The translations under genes and the position numbers were made by a program. A DNA stretch of 64,000 bases from an uncultured Granulosicoccus sp. (GTDB taxonomy: Bacteria > Pseudomonadota > Gammaproteobacteria > Granulosicoccales > Granulosicoccaceae). Location: the NCBI GenBank assembly GCA_947499955.1, contig CANMQI010000010.1, positions 1 to 64,000 of the forward strand, given 5' to 3'. The notes under the pieces are model-generated. The model had not been told where the DNA came from. It was given only the letters and a program-made list of their open reading frames with translations, and searched no databases. Numbering within the stretch: position 1 is the first letter of the stretch; each line of letters opens with the position of its first letter. Below, in pieces: positions 39,832 through 48,879 of the stretch.

Positions 39832-40656
39832 ATGACAAGTCTTCTGAAAGCCTGGCTGCTTGACCCCCTGGCCTTGTTGTTTCTATTTTCCCTGATCTTG
39901 TCCGTGGTCTTTCTTGCCGGCAGGCGAGGCCGGCGCTCACGGGGAGAGTCCGGATCGGGAACATCGCGGCGCAAGAGGGGGTCGCGTCGCAGCCTGTGGC
40001 CGATCATGCTGATCTGGGTGGTGGCGTTTCTGGTCTTCTCGGCTCCCGTCATCGTGAACCCCTTGATCGCGACGCTGGAGGACCCCTTTCTGTCAGAACC
40101 GGAGTGCGGGCCGGGTTCTCATCTGGTCCTGCTTGGTGGGGGTGTGGATTCTCGCGTTGTGGATGCCAGCGAATACGGACGGATGGGGAATGCGACGCTG
40201 ACGCGTGCAACGGCAGCTGCTCGAGTGGCTCTGGCGGAACCTGATACCCGTTTGATCGTGGCGGGTGGGGCCGTAGGCCGGATTGCCGAGGCGGAGGTCA
40301 TCGCCAGCTATCTGCAACGACTGGGGGTCAATGCCGAGCGTATGGTGAAGGAGGCAGATTCCGCAACAACCCGGGAGAATGCGTTGAATGTTGCGGTTCT
40401 GCTGCAAGCCGAGTCCATCGAGGGCCCGGTCAGGTTGGTCACCTCGGCGATGCATATGCCCCGTGCCTTACTGAGTTTTCGGCAGGTACTGGCAGATACG
40501 AATATCGACGTATGCCCTGTCAGCGTGGATGTACAGGCACTGAAGAATGTGCCCTGGTACGCCGTGATGCCGCAGACCACGGCCATCATGCGTTCTGAAA
40601 TGCTGTTGCATGAGGCCGTGGCCTTGCTGATCTACCGTTTGAAAGGCTGGCTGTAG
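39832..40656 (+). CDS. DUF218 (YdcF/SanA/ElyC-like) membrane protein
   Basis: 274 residues from the ATG at 39832 (a TTG two codons earlier is possible). Two N-terminal membrane segments (about 9-29 and 52-74) are joined by a very basic loop. A periplasmic DUF218 domain follows, with HLVLLGGGVDSR, TRATAAARVALAEPDTRLIVAGGA, EADSATTRENALN and LVTSAMHMPRAL, the usual signature. ElyC/SanA relatives affect envelope polysaccharide synthesis and undecaprenyl carrier use. Its position at the head of the polysaccharide locus fits such a role, but that is inference. Confidence 0.88.
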   Translation: MTSLLKAWLLDPLALLFLFSLILSVVFLAGRRGRRSRGESGSGTSRRKRGSRRSLWPIMLIWVVAFLVFSAPVIVNPLIATLEDPFLSEPECGPGSHLVLLGGGVDSRVVDASEYGRMGNATLTRATAAARVALAEPDTRLIVAGGAVGRIAEAEVIASYLQRLGVNAERMVKEADSATTRENALNVAVLLQAESIEGPVRLVTSAMHMPRALLSFRQVLADTNIDVCPVSVDVQALKNVPWYAVMPQTTAIMRSEMLLHEAVALLIYRLKGWL

Positions 40657-40675
40657 TCAGCCTTGTTGCAAGATC

Positions 40676-41683
40676 TCAGACCTTGTAATAATCCAGATAC
40701 CACTCGACAAAGCGACCGATTCCTTCTTCGACCGATGTGTCGGGCTTGTAGTTGACATCGTTCATCAGATCGCTGACATCGGCATAGGTGTCGGGTACAT
40801 CGCCTGCCTGCAGTGGCAACAGATTCTTGACGGCTGTCTTGTTCAGGCAGCCTTCCAGGGTGCTGATGTAGTGTTCCAGGTCGATCGGCTTGTTGTTGCC
40901 GATATTGTATATGCGGTAGGGAGCCGAACTGGTTGCCGGGTCCGGCTTGTTGCTGTCCCAGGAGTCGTTGGGAGTGGCCACGTTGTCCAGTGTGCGAACC
41001 ACGCCTTCGACGATATCTTCCACGAACGTGAAATCCCGCTTGTGCTTGCCGTAGTTGAAGACGTCGATCGGCTTGCCGGCCAGAATGTTCTTGGTGAACA
41101 GGAACAGTGCCATGTCAGGGCGGCCCCAGGGGCCGTATACCGTGAAGAAGCGCAGGCCGGTTGTCGGTAGCTGAAAGAGGTGGCTGTAGGTATGAGCCAT
41201 CAGCTCATTGGCCTTTTTCGTGGCCGCATACAGGCTCACCGGGTGATCGACCGACTCGTGAACCGAGAATGGCATGTTCGTGTGGTTGCCGTAGACAGAG
41301 CTGGTTGAGGCGTACACCAGGTGTTCCACGCCTGTGTGCCGGCAGTTTTCCAGAACATTGGTGAAGCCGACAATGTTCGCGTCTATATAAGCCTGCGGGT
41401 TTTCCAGCGAGTAGCGTACGCCAGCCTGCGCTGCCAGGTTCACGACTCGCTGAGGCTGATGCTTCCTGAAGGTTTCTTCCATCAAGGCACGATCTTCCAG
41501 ATTGCCGCGCACTTCGGTGAAGCTGGCATGCGCCTTGACGCGTTCCAGTCGGGCAAGTTTCAGGTTGACGTCATAGTAGTCGTTGACATTGTCGATGCCG
41601 ATGACTTCATCGCCACGCTCGAGCAATCTGAGCGCCAGCGTCGAGCCAATGAATCCGGCCGTACCGGTAATGAGAATTTTCAT
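40676..41683 (-). CDS. UDP-glucuronate 4-epimerase-type NAD-dependent epimerase
   Basis: 335-residue short-chain dehydrogenase of the extended SDR family. NAD-binding motif GTAGFIG (7-13), [23 protein letters not shown] in part ([13 protein letters not shown]), catalytic Ser near 127 (YASTSSVYG), Tyr152 and Lys156 (SLYAATKK), and [20 protein letters not shown] are characteristic of the LspL/Cap1J group acting on UDP-glucuronate. UDP-GlcNAcA or UDP-glucose could also be substrates. It lies 57 bp after the UDP-sugar dehydrogenase, so the pair likely makes UDP-galacturonate-type precursors for the polysaccharide. Confidence 0.9.
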   Translation of the reverse strand: MKILITGTAGFIGSTLALRLLERGDEVIGIDNVNDYYDVNLKLARLERVKAHASFTEVRGNLEDRALMEETFRKHQPQRVVNLAAQAGVRYSLENPQAYIDANIVGFTNVLENCRHTGVEHLVYASTSSVYGNHTNMPFSVHESVDHPVSLYAATKKANELMAHTYSHLFQLPTTGLRFFTVYGPWGRPDMALFLFTKNILAGKPIDVFNYGKHKRDFTFVEDIVEGVVRTLDNVATPNDSWDSNKPDPATSSAPYRIYNIGNNKPIDLEHYISTLEGCLNKTAVKNLLPLQAGDVPDTYADVSDLMNDVNYKPDTSVEEGIGRFVEWYLDYYKV

Positions 41684-41740
41684 GATGGGATAACGGTTGC
41701 TGTTCTGCTGGAGTGACTGGAACGACGGCTGGACGCCGTG

Positions 41741-43021
41741 TTACAGGCGGGCGTCTACGGATTCCTTGGGCAGGATGCTCTTGATGTCATAGAGCACGTT
41801 ATCGTTCTTGCCAAACTGGCGAATGGCCTCGCTGCCCAGAGCGATGAACTGCTCATGCGCAACTGCCAGGATGATGGCGTCGTAGTGACCCTGGGCTGGC
41901 TTGTCGATTGGTGTAATACCGTATTCGCGATGAGCCTCTTCCTTGTCAACCCAAGGGTCGTAGACATCGACATTGGCATGGTAGTGCACCAGTTCATTGA
42001 CGATATCGACGACGCGGGTGTTGCGCAGATCCGGACAGTTCTCCTTGAAGGCCAGGCCCAGGATCAGCACGTTTGCTCCGACGACATGGATGCGTCTGCG
42101 AGTCAGCATCTTGATGACACGCTCGGCAACAAAGGCACCCATGCCATCGTTGATCTGACGACCGGACAGGATGACCTGCGGGTAGTAGCCGATTTCCTGA
42201 GCCTTGTGAGTCAGGTAGTAGGGGTCGACACTGATGCAATGTCCGCCGACCAGGCCCGGGCGGAAATTCAGGAAGTTCCACTTGGTTCCCGCTGCCTGCA
42301 GTACTTCCAGCGTATCGATATCGAGCCTGTCGAAAATCAGAGCCAGTTCGTTGATCAGGGCGATATTCAGATCACGCTGTGTGTTTTCGATGACTTTTGC
42401 GGCTTCAGCCACCTTGATGGAGCTGGCCAGGTGGGTGCCGGCGGTAATGATGCGCTGGTACAGGGCATCGACAGCGCTGGCAACTTCGGGAGTGGAGCCC
42501 GAGGTCACCTTCATGATGGTGCTGACCCGATGTTCCTTGTCGCCCGGATTGATTCTCTCCGGGCTGTAGCCGGCAAAGAAATCGGTGTTGAACTGCATAC
42601 CTGACACACGTTCCAGTATGGGGACGCAGACCTCTTCCGTGGCGCCGGGATAGACGGTGGATTCGTAGATGACCACGGATCCCTTCTTCATGACCTTGCC
42701 GATGGACTCACTGGCTCGAATGAGTGGTGTGAGGTCAGGCTGCTTGTGCTTGTTGATCGGCGTGGGAACGGTGACGATGAAGACCTTGCAGTCAGCCAGG
42801 TCTTCCAGCGTGCTGGTATAGCTCAGCTGGGATGCCTCGGCCATTTCCTCCGCAGAAACCTCGAGAGTGCGGTCCTTGCCCTTCTGCAGCTCGGCAATGC
42901 GTTCGGCGTGAATGTCGAAGCCGACAGTAGGAGAGTTCTTGCCGAATTCTACTGCCAATGGCAAACCTACATAACCAAGGCCGATAACCGCAATCTTGTC
43001 GTTGTCCGTAATCTGAAACAT
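41741..43021 (-). CDS. Nucleotide sugar dehydrogenase (TviB/WbpO-like)
   Basis: 426 residues from the ATG at 43019-43021 (AGGA upstream); a longer frame is rejected. It oxidises a UDP-hexose or UDP-HexNAc C6 alcohol to the acid in two NAD steps. GLGYVG Rossmann motif (14-19), [30 protein letters not shown] and catalytic Cys262 in [12 protein letters not shown] are present. The pattern SPERINPGD and the length fit the UDP-N-acetylhexosamine dehydrogenases (TviB, WbpO) better than UDP-glucose dehydrogenase (Ugd), although the partner epimerase looks like a UDP-glucuronate enzyme, so the substrate is open. It diverges from the sugar transferase, 262 bp away. Confidence 0.88.
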   Translation of the reverse strand: MFQITDNDKIAVIGLGYVGLPLAVEFGKNSPTVGFDIHAERIAELQKGKDRTLEVSAEEMAEASQLSYTSTLEDLADCKVFIVTVPTPINKHKQPDLTPLIRASESIGKVMKKGSVVIYESTVYPGATEEVCVPILERVSGMQFNTDFFAGYSPERINPGDKEHRVSTIMKVTSGSTPEVASAVDALYQRIITAGTHLASSIKVAEAAKVIENTQRDLNIALINELALIFDRLDIDTLEVLQAAGTKWNFLNFRPGLVGGHCISVDPYYLTHKAQEIGYYPQVILSGRQINDGMGAFVAERVIKMLTRRRIHVVGANVLILGLAFKENCPDLRNTRVVDIVNELVHYHANVDVYDPWVDKEEAHREYGITPIDKPAQGHYDAIILAVAHEQFIALGSEAIRQFGKNDNVLYDIKSILPKESVDARL

Positions 43022-43283
43022 GAAATAGAAATCCTGTATGAATGTCCGCAACTCGCTGGCAGCGCAGAAACGGTTGCGCATTATACTGTTTTACAGTTGA
43101 TCTTTTTGAGTCGGAAAGGGGCAGCTGACCCGCCAGAGTGTCAGCAATTGTCTCATTGATGATCGGCGCCATGGGGGCGCGTGAGAGTTAATCTGGATCG
43201 ATTTGTGCACCAGCCACCAACAAATGTGGATACCTGCCTTACAATAGCGGGAACATTGTCGACTGGACGGCTGATCAAAAACC

Positions 43284-44696
43284 TTGGGTACCTTCAAATT
43301 CTTCAAGATGCATTTGCGGGTGCCGTTCCTGCTACTCGCCCTGATGGAGTTCTGTATTTGCGTGGTAGCCGTGTTTGTGGCCGTCTACGTCAGATTTGAC
43401 GGATCGCAGATCACCGAGATCGAAAGCATCCGTTCTCCCATCGCCACCTCCATGCTGTTCGGCCTGGTCATGCCAGTCACCATGATGGCAATGGGGCTTT
43501 ATCAAAGCCGCTTTCGAGGCGGTATCCTGGGCGTATTCCTGCGTTCGGTCATCGGCTTTGCCTGTGGGGCGGCCATCCTGGCGCTCTTGTATTATCTGAT
43601 TCCGCATCTCTATCTGGGGCGCGGTGTGTTCGGCCTGGCCATTCTCATTGCCTTCTTCATGGTCGGCACCATTCGCCCGATGTTCTTCTATTACGTCGAC
43701 AAGGACATACTCAAGATTCGGGTTCTGGTGCTCGGTGCCGGTGACAAGGCAGCTTCCATCAACCGCAGGCTGCGACGCAAGGTCGATCGACGAGGCTTTC
43801 GTATCGTGGGCTATGTCAGGCTTGATACCGATCCACGTGTGGCAGTTGACAGCGCCAACGTCGTCGAGCTCAACGGTCGCTCATTGCTTGAATTTGCCAT
43901 CGATAACAATGTCGATGAGATCGTGGTCGCGGCTGATGAAAGGCGTAGCGGACTGCCCCTGGAGGAGTTGCTGGAGTGCAAGCTCCATGGACTTGATGTT
44001 ATTGATCTGCTTAGCTTTTTCGAGCGTGAGCAAGGAAAGTTGCCGTTGGACATCCTGCGTCCTGACTGGTTGATCTACTCGGATGGGTTCGAGCGTGGTG
44101 CCGTGCGGGATATCAGCAAGCGCGCCTTCGATATCGTGGCCAGCATGCTCATCATCGCCATCACGTGGCCCTTCATGCTGTTGGGCATGATTGCGATCAA
44201 GCTGGAAGACGGTCTGAATGCGCCAGTGCTGTATCGGCAGACACGTGTCGGCTTTCTGGGCAAGCCTTTCGGTGTGCTGAAATTTCGGAGCATGACGGTC
44301 AATGCCGAGAGTGATGGTGTCGCACAGTGGGCGACCAAGAATGATTCGAGGGTCACACGGGTAGGGCAGTTCATTCGCCAGACACGTATCGATGAGTTGC
44401 CGCAGATACTCAACGTGCTCAAGGGAGACATGAGCTTCGTCGGCCCGAGGCCAGAGCGACCTCAGTTTGTCGAGCAACTCAGTGAGGTCATTCCCTATTA
44501 TCGCGAACGTCACGCGGTCAAACCCGGCATTACCGGCTGGGCTCAGGTTTGTTACCCCTATGGGGCGTCAACCGAGGACTCGGTACAGAAGCAGGAATTC
44601 GATCTGTATTACATCAAGAACCACACGATCTTTCTGGACATGCTCATTCTGTGTCAAACAGCAGAGGTTGTACTGTTCGGCAAGGGAGCGCGCTGA
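43284..44696 (+). CDS. Undecaprenyl-phosphate sugar phosphotransferase (TIGR03013-like)
   Basis: 470 residues. A TTG start at 43284 gives MGTFKFFKMHLRVPFLLL, matching the family opening; an ATG eight codons later is an alternative. Four N-terminal membrane segments (about 13-120), a CoA-binding-like domain (IRVLVLGAGDKAASINRRLR), a fifth helix (about 282-305) and the bacterial sugar-transferase domain: KRAFDIVAS, VLYRQTRVGFLGKPFGVLKFRSM, RIDELPQILNVLKGDMSFVGPRPERP and PGITGWAQV. It transfers the first sugar phosphate to undecaprenyl phosphate. It resembles the sugar transferase of exosortase-type EPS loci. It stands apart from the main run by the reverse-strand J-domain gene. Confidence 0.92.
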   Translation: MGTFKFFKMHLRVPFLLLALMEFCICVVAVFVAVYVRFDGSQITEIESIRSPIATSMLFGLVMPVTMMAMGLYQSRFRGGILGVFLRSVIGFACGAAILALLYYLIPHLYLGRGVFGLAILIAFFMVGTIRPMFFYYVDKDILKIRVLVLGAGDKAASINRRLRRKVDRRGFRIVGYVRLDTDPRVAVDSANVVELNGRSLLEFAIDNNVDEIVVAADERRSGLPLEELLECKLHGLDVIDLLSFFEREQGKLPLDILRPDWLIYSDGFERGAVRDISKRAFDIVASMLIIAITWPFMLLGMIAIKLEDGLNAPVLYRQTRVGFLGKPFGVLKFRSMTVNAESDGVAQWATKNDSRVTRVGQFIRQTRIDELPQILNVLKGDMSFVGPRPERPQFVEQLSEVIPYYRERHAVKPGITGWAQVCYPYGASTEDSVQKQEFDLYYIKNHTIFLDMLILCQTAEVVLFGKGAR

Positions 44697-44763
44697 CGAC
44701 AGCCCTTATGGGCGAGACGGGCTGCAGATATATCCGGCCCTTCGCAAGTTCGAATCCTGTCGG

Positions 44764-45417
44764 CTATTTCGTCGGCTGGACGAAAGCCCCCTTGGCTTCA
44801 CTTCGGCGAATTTCCGCAGTGCTTGGCATGAACTCACTGGCGGGTGCCTCTCGTACTGTTTCCCGGCCTCGTTCGATGATGGCCTGATTGGCCTTGCGGT
44901 CGAGCAGGAAGAATATGCTGAGTGTTGCGAGAATGATGGCGCAGCTCGCCAGGGTCCAGATCATGCGAGATTTCGAGCGAGGCTCGACTGCCGGTGCCCG
45001 GCCAGAGCGGTCGCGACTCAAGACGCCTTGCTCGATAGCGGGCTCGTTATCGGGCATATTCACATCAGTAGCACTATTGCCGACATTGCGTTCAGGCGCA
45101 GTGTGTCGTGTCTTGTTTGAAGTACGAGTATCCATGATCTTGTTGGTTGAGCGGTTTCCAGTGGGTTCGAACGGCAGGCGTCCGTACCTTCTGTAAAATC
45201 GTCGCAGACGGGTATAGGATTTTGTCAGGACGATGAAATTCTGCTGGGCATGCGCGCGTTCGCGCGGCCTCTGTGCATAGCGGTCAGGATGCCACAAATG
45301 CACGAGGCGGCGATAATTTGTACGCACTGTTTGCCAGTCGGCACGATTTTCCAGTTCGAGAATGGCATAGTCGGGCCTGAAGTCCCGTGATTCTGAATGT
45401 TGTTCGTTCATGGGCAC
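44764..45417 (-). CDS. Membrane-anchored J-domain protein
   Basis: 217 residues (or 215 from the third codon, also ATG). An N-terminal J domain (about 15-80) with the HPD triad at 43-45 (LVHLWHPDRYAQ) shows it can stimulate a DnaK/HscA-type ATPase. There is no Gly/Phe region or zinc fingers. A long polar linker follows, then one membrane helix (about 152-172, WTLASCAIILATLSIFFLL) and a short charged C-terminus, so the J domain faces the cytoplasm. It lies on the opposite strand inside the polysaccharide locus, between the initiating transferase and the export lipoprotein. A role in regulating or assembling the EPS machinery is inferred. Confidence 0.82.
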   Translation of the reverse strand: MPMNEQHSESRDFRPDYAILELENRADWQTVRTNYRRLVHLWHPDRYAQRPRERAHAQQNFIVLTKSYTRLRRFYRRYGRLPFEPTGNRSTNKIMDTRTSNKTRHTAPERNVGNSATDVNMPDNEPAIEQGVLSRDRSGRAPAVEPRSKSRMIWTLASCAIILATLSIFFLLDRKANQAIIERGRETVREAPASEFMPSTAEIRRSEAKGAFVQPTK

Positions 45418-45706
45418 TAGCTTACCGTCGTTTAATTTCTTCTAGCGGTGATATTTAGGTAATCTGGTGAGTCGCCATCGGCTGTACTCATTAAATTCTG
45501 TGTCTTTTGTGGCTGAGTCATCAATGCCAGCACTTTTACCGGATAGACTTGTGTCAACAGCAAGACTGTTACTCGTCAAGACATGACAGTGGCAGTCGAT
45601 ACCAGTTACCAAGATCTCAGGGTTTCAGTGAGGCGACAGAATTCGGGTATTCCCCGTTGTTCAGTGGTCGAGGGCTGATTCAGGTGTCGGGGAGGCACAC
45701 AACTAG

Positions 45707-46333
45707 ATGAAAACCATGCGTTTCCTTACGCTACTGTTGTCGACAGTGATGCTTGCCGGTTGTGCAGGTCCTCGAGGCCCGCTGAGCGAACTTGATCGCC
45801 CACCCCTGATTCAGGCAAGTGCCGCGCCAGAATTCAGACTGGGTACTGGAGATGTGCTGAGTGTCAGTGTCTGGAAAAATCCGGACCTGTCGGTCAGAGT
45901 TCCGGTCCGACCCGATGGCTATATTTCCGTGCCACTGGTTGGCGACGTATTGGCAGGCGGCCGGACTCCGGCGGAAATCGCCCGCGACACGGAACAAAAA
46001 TTGTCGCAGTTCATCAGAACGCCCAAGGTATCGGTGATTATCGAAGAAATTCCGAGTGCCGAGTTCCAGAATCGGGTTCGTGTGGTTGGCGGTGTTGCAG
46101 AACCCAAGTCCATCTCACATCGCGATGGAATGACGGTCATCGACCTGGTTCTGGAAGCGGGGGGCGTGAATGAGTTCGCGTCTCCGAATGCTGCGAAGCT
46201 TTATCGTACGGTGGATGGAGTTGCTCGCGTGTACGACATCTATCTCAACGATATTCTGTCCGAGGGCTTGCTCGATACCAATTATCCGCTGGTGCCCGGT
46301 GATGTCATTACCATTCCCGAGCGTCGTTTCTGA
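45707..46333 (+). CDS. Wza-type polysaccharide export lipoprotein
   Basis: 208 residues. Lipoprotein signal with lipobox LAGC (Cys19). The polysaccharide biosynthesis/export domain (EFRLGTGDVLSVSVWKNPDLS, VRPDGYISVPLVGDVLAGG) is followed by an SLBB domain (RVRVVGGVAEPKSISHRDGMTVIDLVLEAGG in part: GGVAEPKSI) and ends VPGDVITIPERRF. It is short compared with Wza (379), like the export proteins of exosortase-associated EPS loci (TIGR03027 type). GGGGAGG lies 12 bases before the ATG. First gene of a run of ten plus-strand genes; 289 bp separate it from the divergent J-domain gene. Confidence 0.93.
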   Translation: MKTMRFLTLLLSTVMLAGCAGPRGPLSELDRPPLIQASAAPEFRLGTGDVLSVSVWKNPDLSVRVPVRPDGYISVPLVGDVLAGGRTPAEIARDTEQKLSQFIRTPKVSVIIEEIPSAEFQNRVRVVGGVAEPKSISHRDGMTVIDLVLEAGGVNEFASPNAAKLYRTVDGVARVYDIYLNDILSEGLLDTNYPLVPGDVITIPERRF

Positions 46334-46395
46334 TATCTCTCTTCACTGCAAACCCATACAACCTTTTAATGACGGTTTGATGATCAACAGGACCT

Positions 46396-47970
46396 ATGAG
46401 TAACATAACTCTTGATGAGATGTTGCCGCTGCTATCGCGAGAAGCGAACGCCCGTAGCGGAACATTGTTGTCCATCTTCATTGCTATCAGCCTGGTTTTC
46501 CTGGTCACAGGATTTCTATGGCAGAAGAAATACACATCGTTTGTGCAGCTGTATGTGGACGACAGCAATATCGTGGCGCCTATTATCGGCACAAACAGTA
46601 CCGTGAGCCGAGACAAGGCCAATGTGGCCAAGGAAGAGCTGTTCGCGCTGGATATTCTCGACACCGTGCTCGATACGGTTGGTTTCACCGATGAAAATAC
46701 CAGCCCGGCAGAACGCGAGGAATTGCGCGAAGATCTGACTGACGCCACCAGCGTGTTCAATCGCAATAATCAGCTGCTCGAGATCGATTTCTGGCATGAA
46801 GATCCGGCAATAGCCTTCAAGACAACCAGTCTGTTCGCGGAGCTTTTTCTGCAGAAGACCATGGATTCTTCGGCGGAAGAAACCACAGAGGCGTTCGAAT
46901 TCATTACCAGTCAGGTTGCAACCTACCGGGATAAGCTGGAGGATGCGGAGAGCCGCCTGGAGAGTTTTCGCAGCCAGCACCCGGGTATGAGTTCATCGAC
47001 CGAAGGCAACGTCAATGCGCGGATTGTCGAGCTGCAACGGGATCTCGAGCAGACCTCACTGTTGTTTGCTCAGGCAGATCAGCGTCGACGAACCTTGCAG
47101 GCTGAATTGTCCAGCGAGTCTTCGACCATTGCACGCGATTTCCAGATCGGACAGACACGCGACCAGATTGCGCGGCTGCAGGCAGAGATCGACGTACTGA
47201 GTCTTTCCTATACCGATGATTACCCGGATATCGTACGCCTCAGGCAGCAGATCGAAGACGTCAAGCTGCAAGCTCAGCAGCGTAGCGAACAGGCACTCTC
47301 ACAGGGCGCCGGTCAGTCCGTTTTCAATGTCGGTGGCAATTCGTTTACCGGATCGTCCAATCTCAGCCCGGTCTATCAGCAGTTGCGCAGTGACCTGGCA
47401 CGTACCTCCGCAGAGGCCGATTCCCAGCAAAGCCGCATGCGTCAGCTGCGTGTCCTGCTGGACAAGGAAATCGAGCGCTCAGCGAAAAGCTCTCAGGTCG
47501 AGCGGGAATTGTCACAGCTGACCCGCGACTACGAGATCAACAAGAAATTCTACGAAGACCTGTTGAGTCAGCAGGAAAATGCACGTCTGACCATGACTCT
47601 GGGCGCCGAGAAGCAAGGGGTCCTGTATCGTATACATCAGCCCGCCAATTTTCCGGCGAGGCCTAATGGCCTTCGTTTTCTGCATATTGTCATTGCGGGA
47701 ATCGGACTGGCCAGCATACTGCCATTTGTCTATCTGATCGTTTTCCTGAAGGTAGACCCGCGCATTCGTACCGCCTCGGCGGTGACTGATGTGCTGCAAT
47801 TACCGCTGCTGACCACGGTGCCTCATATGCCGTCGCCCAGCGAGAAGGTTTCCTTCTTCAGTCGGCCAGCTGTAATAATGGTAACGGTGGCGTTTGTTTG
47901 CATGTTGTACGTCGCCGTATGGGTAGTCAAACGCACCATGGAAGCATCCTCTGGAGGGGCTCTGATATGA
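46396..47970 (+). CDS. Polysaccharide chain-length determinant (Wzz/GumC-like)
   Basis: 524 residues. Membrane helix about 22-42, a large periplasmic domain with coiled coils (about 170-300 and 345-400), a second membrane helix near 435-456 after the proline-rich RIHQPANFPARPNGL, and a third near 496-514. The kinase domain found in Wzc is absent. It resembles the chain-length protein of exosortase-associated EPS loci (TIGR03007 type). The stop overlaps the next ATG by 4 bases, tying it to the kinase-like gene. It likely sets chain length and links Wzy to the Wza-type exporter. Confidence 0.9.
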   Translation: MSNITLDEMLPLLSREANARSGTLLSIFIAISLVFLVTGFLWQKKYTSFVQLYVDDSNIVAPIIGTNSTVSRDKANVAKEELFALDILDTVLDTVGFTDENTSPAEREELREDLTDATSVFNRNNQLLEIDFWHEDPAIAFKTTSLFAELFLQKTMDSSAEETTEAFEFITSQVATYRDKLEDAESRLESFRSQHPGMSSSTEGNVNARIVELQRDLEQTSLLFAQADQRRRTLQAELSSESSTIARDFQIGQTRDQIARLQAEIDVLSLSYTDDYPDIVRLRQQIEDVKLQAQQRSEQALSQGAGQSVFNVGGNSFTGSSNLSPVYQQLRSDLARTSAEADSQQSRMRQLRVLLDKEIERSAKSSQVERELSQLTRDYEINKKFYEDLLSQQENARLTMTLGAEKQGVLYRIHQPANFPARPNGLRFLHIVIAGIGLASILPFVYLIVFLKVDPRIRTASAVTDVLQLPLLTTVPHMPSPSEKVSFFSRPAVIMVTVAFVCMLYVAVWVVKRTMEASSGGALI

Positions 47971-48836
47971 CCGATCGGGCGAAATTTGCCAACGTCAGGT
48001 CGATGTTGGATCAGCAGCGAGACAAGTCGGAACGTCGACACCGCAAGGGCGGTCGATCAATGGTGCCATTGGGCAAGTCGTCCGGAGGCAGCAATCAGCT
48101 GCGTGCCGCGAACGACTCTGTCAGTCTGGCAGATCGTGCTCGCGCCGATCTGACCAATATGGAAGAGGGTCGGTTGTTCAGTGACCGTCAACTGGACGTA
48201 TTGGGCATCATTCACCCGCGATCAAAGAATCGCGACATGGTGGATGCCATGCGGCAGTTGCGCACCAAGCTCTACAGCCTCAAGCCGGAAGGCAACTTCA
48301 GCGTTCTGGTCAGTTCGGTCGTGCCTGAAGGTGGCGGCAGTTTCGTCAGCCTGAACCTGGCCGCGACCATTGCCTTCGACAAGGCCAAGACCTCCATGCT
48401 GGTAGAAGCCAATCTGCATACACCTGTGCTGCATCGCCTGATGAAGCTTGTCGGGCGTGAGGATGCTCACGGTCTGCTGGATTATCTGGAGAGGCCCGAG
48501 TTGGGTATCGAGCATATCGTCAGCCCGAGCGGCATCCCGCGAATGCGAGTGGTACCCATCGGTTCCCATCATGAGGTCAGTGCCGAGCACTTCACCAGTG
48601 CCCGTTACAAACAGCTGATGCTGGATATCAAGGAACGCTATGACAATCGATTTGTCATCGTGGACGGGCCTGCCATGAACACCTCTGCCGATGCACGAAT
48701 TCTGTCGGAAATCTGTGACTACACGGTGTTGGTGATTCCGTATGGCGGAGTAACGCCGGGCGCTCTTGATGCCGTCATCGATGAAATCGATGAACGCAAG
48801 CTTGCTGGCATCGTCATGAACAATCAACCGGTCTGA
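47967..48836 (+). CDS. CpsD/Wzc-type tyrosine-kinase homologue with degenerate Walker motifs
   Basis: 289 residues from the ATG at 47967 (GGAGG upstream, ATGA overlap). The fold of a bacterial tyrosine kinase is recognisable (RQLRTKLYSL, LVSSVVPEGGGSFVSLNLA, FVIVDGPAMNTSADA, VLVIPYGGVT). But the Walker A lysine is replaced: PEGGGSF (Gly124) stands where kinases have PGxGKST. The A' motif reads LVEANLHTP instead of LVDxDxRxP. The Walker B Asp233 remains. No tyrosine-rich C-terminal tail is present; it ends NNQPV. The N-terminus (1-90) is long and basic. It looks like a pseudokinase that could act as a structural partner of the chain-length protein. Confidence 0.87.
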   Translation: MTDRAKFANVRSMLDQQRDKSERRHRKGGRSMVPLGKSSGGSNQLRAANDSVSLADRARADLTNMEEGRLFSDRQLDVLGIIHPRSKNRDMVDAMRQLRTKLYSLKPEGNFSVLVSSVVPEGGGSFVSLNLAATIAFDKAKTSMLVEANLHTPVLHRLMKLVGREDAHGLLDYLERPELGIEHIVSPSGIPRMRVVPIGSHHEVSAEHFTSARYKQLMLDIKERYDNRFVIVDGPAMNTSADARILSEICDYTVLVIPYGGVTPGALDAVIDEIDERKLAGIVMNNQPV

Positions 48837-48879
48837 TTCTCTCGTACCGCTTGTCCACCCCCTATCATCAATTGGAAGT

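Noticed and set aside
44691-44765. A complete tRNA gene
   Set aside because: Acceptor-like ends can be paired, but there is no T8-A9, no proper D-arm, the anticodon loop is too large and the T-stem has a mismatch. Only the 3' fragment is notable.
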